From contig JAAALK010000289.1 of NCBI GenBank assembly GCA_019279435.1, positions 12,964,342 through 13,028,341 of the forward strand: a DNA stretch of 64,000 nt, given 5' to 3'. Position numbers and translations under genes: made by a program. Positions 1-9,173 of this stretch are shown here, one piece after another (position 1 is the first letter of the stretch; the number at the start of each line of letters is the position of its first letter). The notes under the pieces were generated by a model. That model worked only from the letters and a program-made list of their open reading frames with translations. It did no database searches and was not told the origin of the DNA. The stretch comes from Zizania palustris (lineage: Eukaryota; Streptophyta; Magnoliopsida; Poales; Poaceae).

Positions 1-1
1 G

Positions 2-2464
2 GTCTTCTTTCTTGCCAGCAAGGATGAAGTGTTTTCACACTTTCGGAGCTTGGCTTTGAGACTTTTTACTGAACTCCCTGGTGCATTGAAATTCATTCGA
101 AGTGATAATGGTACTGAGTTCAAAAATAGTCTCTTTGTTGACTTTTGCATGGAGCATGGCATAGAACATCAATTCTCTGCTCCGCGGGTTCCTCAACAGA
201 ACGGTGTTGTTGAGAGGAAGAACCGCACTTTGGTTGAGATGGCTAGGATGATGCTTGATGAGCATAGGACTCCTAGAAAATTCTGGGCTGAGGCCATGAA
301 CACTGCATGTTAAATCTCAAACCGAATCTTCTTGCGCTCAATTTTAAACTTGACATCTTATGAGCTACGTTTTGGGAGACAGCCCAAGGTTACTCATCTT
401 CGAGTTTTTGGCTGTCGCTGCTTCATCCTAAAACGTGGAAATTTGGATAAATTTGAGTCGCGATCTTCTGACGGGATCTTTTTGGGTTACACTACACATG
501 GTCATTCTTATCGTGTCTATAACTTGGAAATTAACACTGTCATCGAGTCATGTGATGTGACTTTTGATGAATCAACCCCCTCTGTTAGTTCTGCATTTGA
601 ACAGGCAAATGAACACGACATGGAACAGACCATCTTCGAAGAAGAAGATCCCGGAGAATTCGAGGATGAACCCCTTCTTCCCTCGACATCAACCCCCGAA
701 GCTGACCCTGCTTCGACTACTTTGGCACGAGGTCCCGAAGCAACTACCTCAACATCGGTCATCTTAGACCACTCCAACGCACAAGTTGAGGGGGAGACTG
801 CATCCCGTCGCGAGGCTCCACATCATGTTCAAAGGATGCACCCTCCCGAGCAGATCATTGGTGAGCTTGATCAAAGAGTAACACGTTCTCATGCTCATTT
901 CATTGATTCCGCTTTTGTTGCTTCTTTCGAGCCCTTGGATGTTAGTCATGCACTTTCTGATTCTAGTTGGATCAATGCCATGCATGAGGAACTTGAAAAT
1001 TTTGAGAGAAACCAAGTCTGGTCTTTAGTTGATCCTCCACCAAATGTTCATTTCATTGGAACAAAATGGATTTTCAAAAATAAACAAGGGGAGGATGGGA
1101 CTATAGTTAGAAACAAGGCTAGGCTTGTAGCTCAAGGTTTTTCTCAACTAGAAGGGATTGATTTTACTGAAACTTTTGCACCTGTTGCTCGCCTTGAGGC
1201 CATTAGGATTTTGCTTGCCTTTGCGACATCCAGGGGATTCAAACTCTATCAAATGGATGTCAAAAGTGCTTTTCTTAATGGCTTCATAGGAGAAGATGTT
1301 TTTGTAAAACAACCCCCTGGTTTTGAAAACCCCAAGTACCCACATAAAGTCCTTAAACTTCATAAGGCTCTTTATGGACTCAAGCAGGCCCCTCGGGCTT
1401 GGTATGATAGACTTAAGTCTTTTCTGCTTGAGCGGGGGTATTTGATGGGCTCTGTTGATAAAACACTGTTTACTCTCAAGCATGGCAAAGATTTCCTCCT
1501 AGTTCAGATTTATGTGGATGATATCATCTTTGGTGGCTCTTCTCATGCTTTGGTTGTCGAGTTTGCAGATACCATGAGCAGGGAATTTGAAATGTCCATG
1601 ATGGGTGAACTCACCTTCTTTCTTGGTTTGCAAATCAAACAAAGCAAACAAGGTACTTTTGTCCACCAGACGAAGTACACCACGGACCTGCTCAAGAAAT
1701 TTGACATGGCAGATGCGAAGCCCCTCGCCACTCCAATGGCTACATCTGTAGCATTGGATCCTGACGAAGATGGAGAAGCCGTAGACCAGAAGGAGTTCCG
1801 AATCATGATCGGCTCCCTCCTCTACTTGACTGCCACGAGGCCGGACATACACTTCGCAGTATGTCTGTGCGCTCGTTTTCAAGCTTCACCACGAGCTTCG
1901 CACCGCCAAGCGGTAAAATGCATACTCAGGTATCTCAAACATACCCTCGAATTTGGCATATGGTATTCAGCATCTTCATCTTTATGTCTTCGAGGTTATT
2001 CCGATGCGGATTTTGCTGGGTGTAGGATTGATAGGAAGAGTACCTCTGGTACTTGTCATTTTCTGGGTACATCTTTGGTTTGCTGGTCTTCCCGCAAACA
2101 GTCTAGTGTTGCACAATCGACGGCTGAGGCCGAATATGTTGCTGCAGCTAGCTGTTGCTCTCAGATTTTGTGGATGGCTTCCACTTTGCGGGATTTCGGG
2201 TTAGATTATAAGAGTGTTCCACTTTTCTGTGATAACACTAGTGCTATCTGTATTGCAAACAACCCGGTTCAGCACTCCAGAACCAAACACATTGATGTGC
2301 GGTATCATTTTCTCAGAGATCACAATGAGAAGGGTGATATTGAACTTCAATATGTTGATACCCAACACCAGCTAGCCGATATTTTCACGAAACCCCTCGA
2401 TGCTTCTCGATTTGCTTACTTGCGTGGGGAACTTGGTATTTGTCACCCTTACAGCATTTTGTGA
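2..2464 (+). pseudogene. Copia pol, partial (integrase end, RT, RNase H)
   Basis: The frame is open from base 2, so the gene starts outside the window. Visible parts are the integrase core end (IRSDNGTEFKNSLF near 92-130 and NGVVERKNRTL near 200), the reverse transcriptase with active site YVDDIIFGG near 1511-1537, and RNase H with GYSDADFAG near 1993, STAEAEYVAAASCC near 2120 and HIDVRYHFL near 2290. One in-frame TAA at 311-313 replaces the Tyr codon of the usual NTACYLANRIF motif; the rest to the stop at 2462-2464 is open. With that single nonsense codon it cannot yield a complete polyprotein. The integrase Asp in IRSDNG is intact, unlike in E2. The fragment is close to full length for the RT-RNase H half of a Sirevirus pol. 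Confidence 0.93.
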
Positions 2465-3622
2465 GGGGGAGCTGCTTTTAATTGTATTGCATATGCTCAT
2501 TATGTGTGAAATTGCATTTACATCTTTTGCACTTATATGCCTGCTTATAATCTATGAAATCATGTCAGCTCAGCTCTTTTTAATCAATCTGAGACATTCA
2601 TGTGCACGATGTTTTCCATCCAAAATCAAATCGTGCTCACTGCTTAGTCTTGAATCTAGCATGTTTAAGCAGAACTGCTTTAGCTATCTTTTATCTGCTT
2701 GATAGCAAGACACTGCTCTTTGGATGCTAAAAATTGCAACTTGAAAAATTGTTCTACATCCTCATGGATACTCATCAAGTGTGAAACAAATTGATTCACT
2801 TAATTAAAATCAAAACCTCCATGATTTGTATGCTTTATGTTAAAAGATCTAGGTTGGTTTGTTTGTCGCACTACCCTATTCTAGACTGCTTACCATTGCA
2901 CATTGGTCTGAACTGGAATAGTGTAGTGTATGCCAAAATCATTGCTTTAAGCTTCTAATGGCTTTCATGCCTAGGCTTGGCCTGATTGGAAAGTATAAGG
3001 TGGACAAACAAATAACCCCTGGCACTAAGAAAAGAACAATAAAATTCATTGATCATCAAGTTTGCTTTTCATGCTCCATTTGAACTGGACTTGTCTGTCT
3101 AGAGTAGAAATTGACTAGCTTTGCGCAGTCCCTGCTCTTACTTGTCTAGTTTCCTTGACTAAGTGGTGATGCTTTTATTTCCAAAATGATCAAATCACAT
3201 GCTTCATCATGTTTTAGAGAATATTAATTTGAGTTGAGCCCCTGATCAATGGTATTATTGTTGGCATATTTTTGCTTTATATGTCTTTGCAATTCTACTC
3301 ATGTCCAAGCCATGCCTCTTTTACATGCTCCTTGATGCTTGCATTGCCAAAGGGGGAGAAAGTGCTCGTTCTCTGACGTCAAGGGGAGTGGGTTCTCTGT
3401 TGCCAAAGGGGGAAAATTTAACTCAGGGGGAGTTTTTATCTGAAATAAGGGGAGATTTGCTGAAGGGACTTTTTACTCTTTTGAAAAGGGGGAGAAAAAA
3501 TTCTTTTATCAAGTGACATGTTTTGGCTCATTTCTTAGTTTTTATGGTCACTTGTGTGCTGAAAGTTTTTAAATTTTCTTGAACTTGAAATTGGTTGTCA
3601 ATGCACTCATCAAGGGGGAGAT
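2465..3622 (+). other. E1 non-coding region with multiple polypurine motifs
   Basis: No open frame of note, and no env-like protein is recognisable. Eight G-rich motifs of the AAGGGGGAG kind lie at about 2464, 3349, 3381, 3405, 3424, 3446, 3484 and 3611; the last directly precedes the LTR and is the likely plus-strand primer. A block at about 2841-3028 (from AAAAGATCTAGG to AATAACCCCTGGCA) is shared with E2 (12806-13001) and S3 (55652-55845). Confidence 0.75.
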
Positions 3623-4404
3623 TGAGAAACCAAGGGTTGGTTTCAGTGTTTGTGATGAGTGATTGACAGGCTTTTACCCTCTGGTTCGAAGGGGTACCTC
3701 CGAAGGGGGTTCGGAGGTTGGACCTCCGAAGGGTGTTCGGAGGTGGTTTGGTTGCTGCAGCTGTTGCAGCGGAGTGTGCTTGTCGGAGGGGTTCGACAGT
3801 ACACGATGACTGGGTTTGTACCAAAGGCTTCGGTACTCTGGGCGGTACATCGGAGTGTGTGCCGGAGGTTGCTAACCCGGAGAGGTCTCCGGAGTACTGG
3901 ATACACTTATCTGCTTGTCGGTGGTGCGCAGGGACTTCGGAGGCGACGGACAGGTTCGTAGTAGGTGAACCTGGGTCAAGCGGGAGGCTTGATGCCAGGG
4001 GAGCAGGGAGCTCCGTCACGGTGGCTGCGAAGGGGTCTGGGTCGGTCCTCGGGTCGAGGTGCGCCAGGTGAAGGCAGAGAGTGCGGAGCGTTGCTCTGGG
4101 TGAAGGTACTCCGAGACAAAGTCCTCGGAGGCGAGGCACTTCGAAGGTACTCCAGATGGAGTATCTTCAGAGTTGGATGGATCTAGTCCTCTGCGGAGGC
4201 AAGGAGTTCGAAGTGTGCTCCGGAGGGAGACATTCGAAGGTGCCCGACGAAGGTCTCAGAAGTCGAGGCGCATCGAAGGCATGGTCCGGGTGAGGCTCGT
4301 CGAGGAGTGTGCTCGGGGAGAGACACTGAGACGGAGTGCTCATGGAATGCTTCGTGCGGAGGCCTTGGACGAAGGAGGGACTTCGAAGGGTGGTACTCCA
4401 AAGG
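3623..4404 (+). repeat. E1 LTR, left portion
   Basis: Starts TGAGAAACC directly after the polypurine tract and continues at 15838-16971; the two pieces are joined by the AAAGG target duplication of E2. Near its start are two perfect 9-bp stems, ACCTCCGAA / TTCGGAGGT, with 5-nt loops (3696-3718 and 3722-3744). The motifs CGAAGG and TTCGGAG recur throughout. Total reconstructed length is about 1.9 kb. Confidence 0.88.
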
Positions 4405-4996
4405 TGAGGAGCCATGCTGAATAGCGTGGGCCTCATGGCTCCAGATGTGATGAGTCATTGTCAACGATAGTCGAAGAGGACTGGAATGTGAAGAGAAGAC
4501 CTGCTGCGTCTGGGCCGCGTGTGACTCAGGTACACGGGCAGCGAGCGACTATCGGGCAGAGGAGGCCGTGAAGTCGGGCTGGCCCAATCCGGGTACATGG
4601 GCTAGAAGCAGCAGAGGATCCACTGGACTGTTGACCAGGATTGACTCAGGTACACGAGCGGTGAGCAATTGCCGGGCTGAGAGAGCTGCGGAGTTGGGCC
4701 GACCCAATCCGGGTACCTGGTGCAAAGTCAGTGGACGCTTTGTCAGTTTCGGCGCAAAACTGACGACCGCTGATCTCGCATCGGACTGTCCAGAAGAGAA
4801 GCCGTAGTCGCTACGAAAGCCTAGCTTCCGGATAAGTCATCTGTAAATAGGAGTTTACTATTTTGTCCCTAGGCCCACAGTCTGTCAGTCGAGTCTGTAA
4901 AAATATCCTAAGGGCAGTTTAGTCTTTTCCATTTATTTCAGCATCTGTAAAAAACCCTAGGGGTATTTCTGCATTTTACCCTTTTATTGGGCTGCC

Positions 4997-5004
4997 TATA
5001 AATA
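4997..5004 (+). promoter_or_regulatory. TATA box of E2 5' LTR
   Basis: TATAAATA in the context CTGCC-TATAAATA-GGCCCC, about 590 bp into the LTR. The same site is at 14287-14294 in the 3' LTR. It would start genomic RNA about 25-30 bp downstream (family knowledge). Confidence 0.75.
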
Positions 5005-6026
5005 GGCCCCAATCCCTAGGGTTAGGGTTAACTCACTTTAATCAAAATCAGAGTTCAATCCCTTTTTGTTTCTGTGCTTGCGCCGCCGGCATTTCTACTC
5101 ACTGCCCTCTGATTTCTTCGCTGCAAATTCTTCAATCGTTCCTGAAGCAATCAGTTGTAGCAGCGATCTCTTCCATCATTCGATGAGTCCTGAAATTTCA
5201 TTTCTGTGCAGGTTATTTTATTCTCTCTGAACTGTCTTGGTTTTTGCGCAGAAAGTTTTATTTTCAAGGAACTGTTCTTGCTTTCTTCCGTCATGGCGTT
5301 TTATCCAACGGACTGTGCCTTCGATTTGGCCTTCCTGCAGATTTGATTCCTTTGCGTGTCAGCTCCTTTGCAATAGCACTCATGGCTGGTGTCTGCAGCT
5401 ACAGTTCTTTGCTATAGTCTATTCATTTCATATCGTATATCAGCAGTGTTTCTGTCAACCTTGTGAGCTCTTACGATTTGTTTATTCCTTGGCGTTTTGA
5501 TCGATGCTTTGGTTGTGATGTCAGCTGTGTGTCACATTTTTCAGCTTTTGACTATTTTGTGACGTGCGAGGCCAGGTTTCCTCTATTGCACACTTCGTTC
5601 CTGAGTCTGGACTTTGCAAAGTTTGTTCGAAGCATACTTCATAGGTTGCTCACACGAAGTTTTTCTGTGAAGGTTGCTTCGTGACCACAGTTCTCTGTTC
5701 GGGGTATAGGCTCTGTAGATTTACATTCGAAGATACTTCGCGACAGTCTTTGGAGCTTCTGCTCATTCGAAGTGTTGTCCGAATATTTTTGTTCTGCTTT
5801 GAAGTTTGTAACTTGATCAGGCTTCGTAGTTGGCTCAGTTGGTTAGCTAGCTTCGACCATTGCTTAACAGCGCTCTGTACGAAGGTGCTTCGGGTTTTTG
5901 CTTCGGTTGCAAGTTCTTTTCTCTCCAACGAAGTCCGTGCAAATTGCTTCGATCAATCGAAGGTACTCCGAAGTATGCAAAGACTTCGAGAATTCAAGGC
6001 ATACTTCGATTAGTACACTTCGCTTC

Positions 6027-6152
6027 GGCACGACATCTCCGAAGCCACCTTCGACATCCTCAGACTTCGACACGTCATCTCCGAAGCCACCTTCGACATC
6101 CTCAGACTTCGACACGTCATCTCCGAAGCCATCTTCGACATCCTCGTACTTC
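6027..6152 (+). repeat. 42-bp tandem repeat in E2 5' LTR
   Basis: The core ATCTCCGAAGCC starts at 6035, 6077 and 6119, exactly 42 bp apart. The third copy is slightly diverged. The same array is in the 3' LTR at about 15317-15442. Confidence 0.9.
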
Positions 6153-6550
6153 GCACGCTTCATAGGCTTCGGACAACCTTCGACATATAGGACTAGAGGG
6201 TTTACACAACTGATCCGAACAGGCTTCGTCAAGTACCTTCCTGGAGACAACTTTGAACAGTAACTTCTCATCCTTTTCATCTGTACTCTGTTTAAATTGC
6301 TATAGTGAACTCTGATCAGTCCATGTTTTGAATGATGTACTTATCTGCTTATTAGCACTGTATTGGTGTTTCTTTGTCTAGGACACCTGTCGTTTCTAGG
6401 CTAGATCTTTTGTGGCTTTGTTGATCTGTTTAGCTTTCTGAGCTAAGTCTGTTGAGGTGCGTTGAGTGTTGGGAGCAGGCCATTGATTCGGAAGAATTTT
6501 TTAGGCGCCCATTCACCCCCCCCTCTGGTCGCTACTTTCGGTCCTACAAG

Positions 6551-6562
6551 TGGTATCAGAGC
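6551..6562 (+). promoter_or_regulatory. E2 primer-binding site (initiator tRNA-Met)
   Basis: TGGTATCAGAGC, complementary to the 3' end of plant initiator tRNA-Met, two bases after the 5' LTR. It primes minus-strand cDNA synthesis. Confidence 0.93.
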
Positions 6563-6604
6563 CTGGGTCCATACCTTAACCGGTTCTAAACCCCAGTAGT
6601 GATC

Positions 6605-8773
6605 ATGACGTCTCCTGGCAAGGTCCCGTCCTTGGAAGCTTATGGCTATAATTATTGGAGGACTCGCATGCGAGCCTATCTCATGAGCCAAAGCTCGGAC
6701 ATCTGGGACATTTGCGTTCACGCTACGTTTGTCATATTGCCAGTTGCTGAGCGTGATTCTCCTGGTATCATCGCCCAGCATGTGAACAATAGCAAAGCGG
6801 TGAACATCTTGTTTTCTGGTTTGGGTCCCACTGAGTTTGAGCGTGTGAGTCATCTCTCCACTACGAGAGAGATCTGGGCTACCCTCCAGGCACACCACGA
6901 GGGGACAGCTCAGGTCAAGGCTCGGCTCTATCAGACCTACCGGCGTGAGTACGAGAACTTCACACAAAAGCCGGGTGAATCTGTTGAAGCGTTGTTTGGT
7001 CGTTTTCAGTCGATCATAAACAAGCTTCGGGACAACAAGGCTGAGGGTGTTCAGTTAGTCTCAGATCACGAACAGGCGCTCAAGGTTCTTCATACCTTGG
7101 ACCCAAAGATCTGGGAAATTAAGGTATCCTCTATCATTGAGAGCACTTCTTATGATACCTTGACCATTTCTGATTTGTTTAGCAAGCTGAAGGCCACCGA
7201 GGTTGATACCCAGTTGAGATCAAATCTCACTGGCTCTGGATCAAAGTCTCTGGCCCTTGCTACACCTTCTGTTGATCCCTCTTCTGTGAGTTGTGTTGGG
7301 TTCTCTTTGATGTCTATCACTGAGGATCAGCTTGAGTCGCTGGGAGATGATGATTTGTGTCTTTTTAACAACCGGGTGCGTCGTGTCTATGATAAGAGGA
7401 TGTTCAAAAGACACGGCACAAAGACCGGATGCTTTGAGTGTGGTGATCCAGGACACTTCATCGCCGACTGCCCCAAGCGCAATGGCCACAAGAAGGGCAC
7501 CGGTGGTGGCTTCCACGACTCCGGCAAGCACGACAGCTCCTCCTTCAACAAGGGCAAGCCAAAGACCAGATTTTTCAGAAAGGCCCTGAAGGACTACCGG
7601 CGAGAGAACAAGAAGCGCGACAAGGCCTTCTTCGCCGAGATGGAGAAGAGCTACTCCAAGCGGTCCACGTCTTCTTCCTCTTCATCGAGCTCAAGCGATG
7701 AGGAGATCATCATTAGGAAGGGGAAGGACAAGGATGATCCAGCAGGCCTTTGCTTCATGGCCTTTGGGGACAGACTGAAGAGCCGCTCACGTCAGCGCCG
7801 AAGATCCCGCAAGAGCTTCTGTTCAATGGCTCTTGGGGATAAGGAAGAGAAGAGCTCCTCCGATGACTCTGACGACGACGACAACGAAAAGGTATCATCC
7901 TATGAACGCGAAATCGTTGATTTACTTGAAAGCAATCGTCAGGAGTTAAAGTATCGGGAAAAACTGCTTAGAGGGGCTAAGAAGAGGATAGATGAGTTAG
8001 AGAGTGAGCTTGCCGTGGCCAACGGCAGAATTGAGAGTTTATCTTCTTCCCCTTGCTTGGGTGATAGCAGTGAGTGCCCAAAGTGTGAGGTGCTTCTGTG
8101 TGACCTATCGACTCTGAAGTCCAGGTACACAGAAAGGGTTGATGAGAGGGACGCTTTGGCCACTGAGCTTGAAAGCGCTCAGCTGGAGCTGAAAGATGCT
8201 CAAGCCACTGTCGTCGTACCCTGTGCTGATTGCCCATCTTATCTTGCCAGTTTAGCTGAGCTGAAAGCCAAGGGCGATGAGCATCTGGGTAATTTGGAGA
8301 GAGTGAGAGCTGAGCTAGCGCAGACTAGGCTAGAGCTTGAGACATTGTCAGTTCCACCCACTGTCTGTGAGAACTGTCTGTCTCTTAGACTTGAGTTGAT
8401 TAAGCTGAAAGCCGAGAAGTCTGTCCAGGCAGATAACGAGTGTGAGACCTTCTTGTCTCAGGTGGAGGTACTAGCTTCCTTGAGAGAGGAGCTAGCTGAT
8501 TCGCAAAATGAGAATTTTTACCTCCGTTCTATCCTGAGTTGGATCAGTGCCAGAGAGCCACAGCTCGGCATGATGATCCAGCAGTTCAAAAGGCAGGATG
8601 GGTTTGGGGTAGGTTACACCTACACCAAGGCTGACTTTGAGAGTGCCATTAGCCGGGCAGTGGAGTGGAGTAAAATGACTCCTGAGCAGAGATATCCCAA
8701 GACCCATTCCACTGAGTCTTCCCAGGCTTGTCAGCCCAAGGATGGAGTGATCCATGATCCACGAAAAGGATAG
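6605..8773 (+). CDS. gag: Sirevirus Gag (capsid/nucleocapsid), E2
   Basis: Forms the particle that packages element RNA in the cytoplasm. The first ATG after the PBS is at 6605, giving 722 residues. Order: Copia-type gag domain (about 1-220, with YWRTRMRAYL near the start and AEGVQLVSDHEQALKVLHTL around 150); a CCHC zinc knuckle, CFECGDPGHFIADC, near residue 277; a basic stretch and a Ser run followed by acidic residues (about 355-370); a long charged helical part (about 430-650) that reads as coiled coil and contains three CxxC pairs (CPKC, CADC, CENC) about 45-65 residues apart. It is longer than a minimal Copia Gag; Sireviruses often have extended Gags. The frame is open to TAG at 8771-8773. 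Protein sequence between the Gag end and the protease continues in other frames. Confidence 0.92.
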   Translation: MTSPGKVPSLEAYGYNYWRTRMRAYLMSQSSDIWDICVHATFVILPVAERDSPGIIAQHVNNSKAVNILFSGLGPTEFERVSHLSTTREIWATLQAHHEGTAQVKARLYQTYRREYENFTQKPGESVEALFGRFQSIINKLRDNKAEGVQLVSDHEQALKVLHTLDPKIWEIKVSSIIESTSYDTLTISDLFSKLKATEVDTQLRSNLTGSGSKSLALATPSVDPSSVSCVGFSLMSITEDQLESLGDDDLCLFNNRVRRVYDKRMFKRHGTKTGCFECGDPGHFIADCPKRNGHKKGTGGGFHDSGKHDSSSFNKGKPKTRFFRKALKDYRRENKKRDKAFFAEMEKSYSKRSTSSSSSSSSSDEEIIIRKGKDKDDPAGLCFMAFGDRLKSRSRQRRRSRKSFCSMALGDKEEKSSSDDSDDDDNEKVSSYEREIVDLLESNRQELKYREKLLRGAKKRIDELESELAVANGRIESLSSSPCLGDSSECPKCEVLLCDLSTLKSRYTERVDERDALATELESAQLELKDAQATVVVPCADCPSYLASLAELKAKGDEHLGNLERVRAELAQTRLELETLSVPPTVCENCLSLRLELIKLKAEKSVQADNECETFLSQVEVLASLREELADSQNENFYLRSILSWISAREPQLGMMIQQFKRQDGFGVGYTYTKADFESAISRAVEWSKMTPEQRYPKTHSTESSQACQPKDGVIHDPRKG

Positions 8774-9171
8774 AGTTTTGCTTCAGGAGGAAGCGGGTTG
8801 AGAGAGCAGAGCGTGCTCGTGGTGGTCAGGAGAAGTTCTACCAGCAGGGTGGTAGACTGAGAGTTCCTCGACACGGGGAGAGGCTGGAGGCCAGGCCGCG
8901 TCGTGTAGGTGGTGGTAGAGGAGACGACTTTCTTGCTCGTACTCCAGTTGGTGGTGGTCGTTCCGGCAGAGCTCCAGGCCGTTGTGGCTACGGTCCTGGA
9001 CCTCGTGGCCGAGGTTTTAGGCAGAACCGAGGACCGTGCTTTGAGCCGCGTTTTGGTCCAAACTTTTCTGATGATTTCTGTTTTCCGTCTTTTGAGCAGA
9101 TGGCTCGACACTGGTTTAGCTCTTTTGCTAAACCCGGTGCCGGACCATTTGCTCCCACTTACAACCACTGA
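8774..9171 (+). pseudogene. Arg/Gly-rich linker between gag and pol, out of frame
   Basis: One frame reads about 130 codons to a TGA at 9169-9171 and encodes a strongly basic, Gly/Arg-rich stretch (RRVGGGRGDDF, GGGRSGRAPGR, PGPRGRGFRQNRG), resembling RGG-type RNA-binding segments. It matches neither the gag frame before it nor the pol frame after it, so two frame changes separate gag from protease. In many Copia elements gag and pol share one frame; some maize Sireviruses have a shift here. I cannot tell whether part of this is programmed or all is decay. Confidence 0.6.
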
Positions 9172-9173
9172 TT

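Larger units (their letters stand above)
1..4404 (+). mobile_element. Sirevirus (Ty1/copia) E1, 3' part
   Basis: Order on the plus strand: the end of integrase, reverse transcriptase, RNase H, about 1.1 kb of non-coding DNA with repeated G-rich motifs, then an LTR start (TGAGAAACC) right after the motif AAGGGGGAGAT. The left end is cut by the window edge. At 4404 the LTR is broken by the insertion of E2 and resumes at 15838. Copia order (integrase before RT), a long non-coding stretch after RNase H and many polypurine-like motifs are known Sirevirus traits; the placement is inference from those traits. Confidence 0.9.
4405..6548 (+). repeat. E2 5' LTR
   Basis: 2,144 bp, TGAGGAGCC to TCCTACA. 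It holds a TATA box (4997-5004), a dense field of CTTCGAAG-like motifs in its second half, and a 42-bp tandem repeat of about three copies (about 6027-6152). The PBS begins two bases after its end. Confidence 0.96.

Noticed and set aside
5237..6280. Several ORFs of 70-140 codons in the E2 LTR
   Set aside because: Untranslated U5/leader of an LTR; duplicated in the 3' LTR, no domain, and partly made by the 42-bp repeat.
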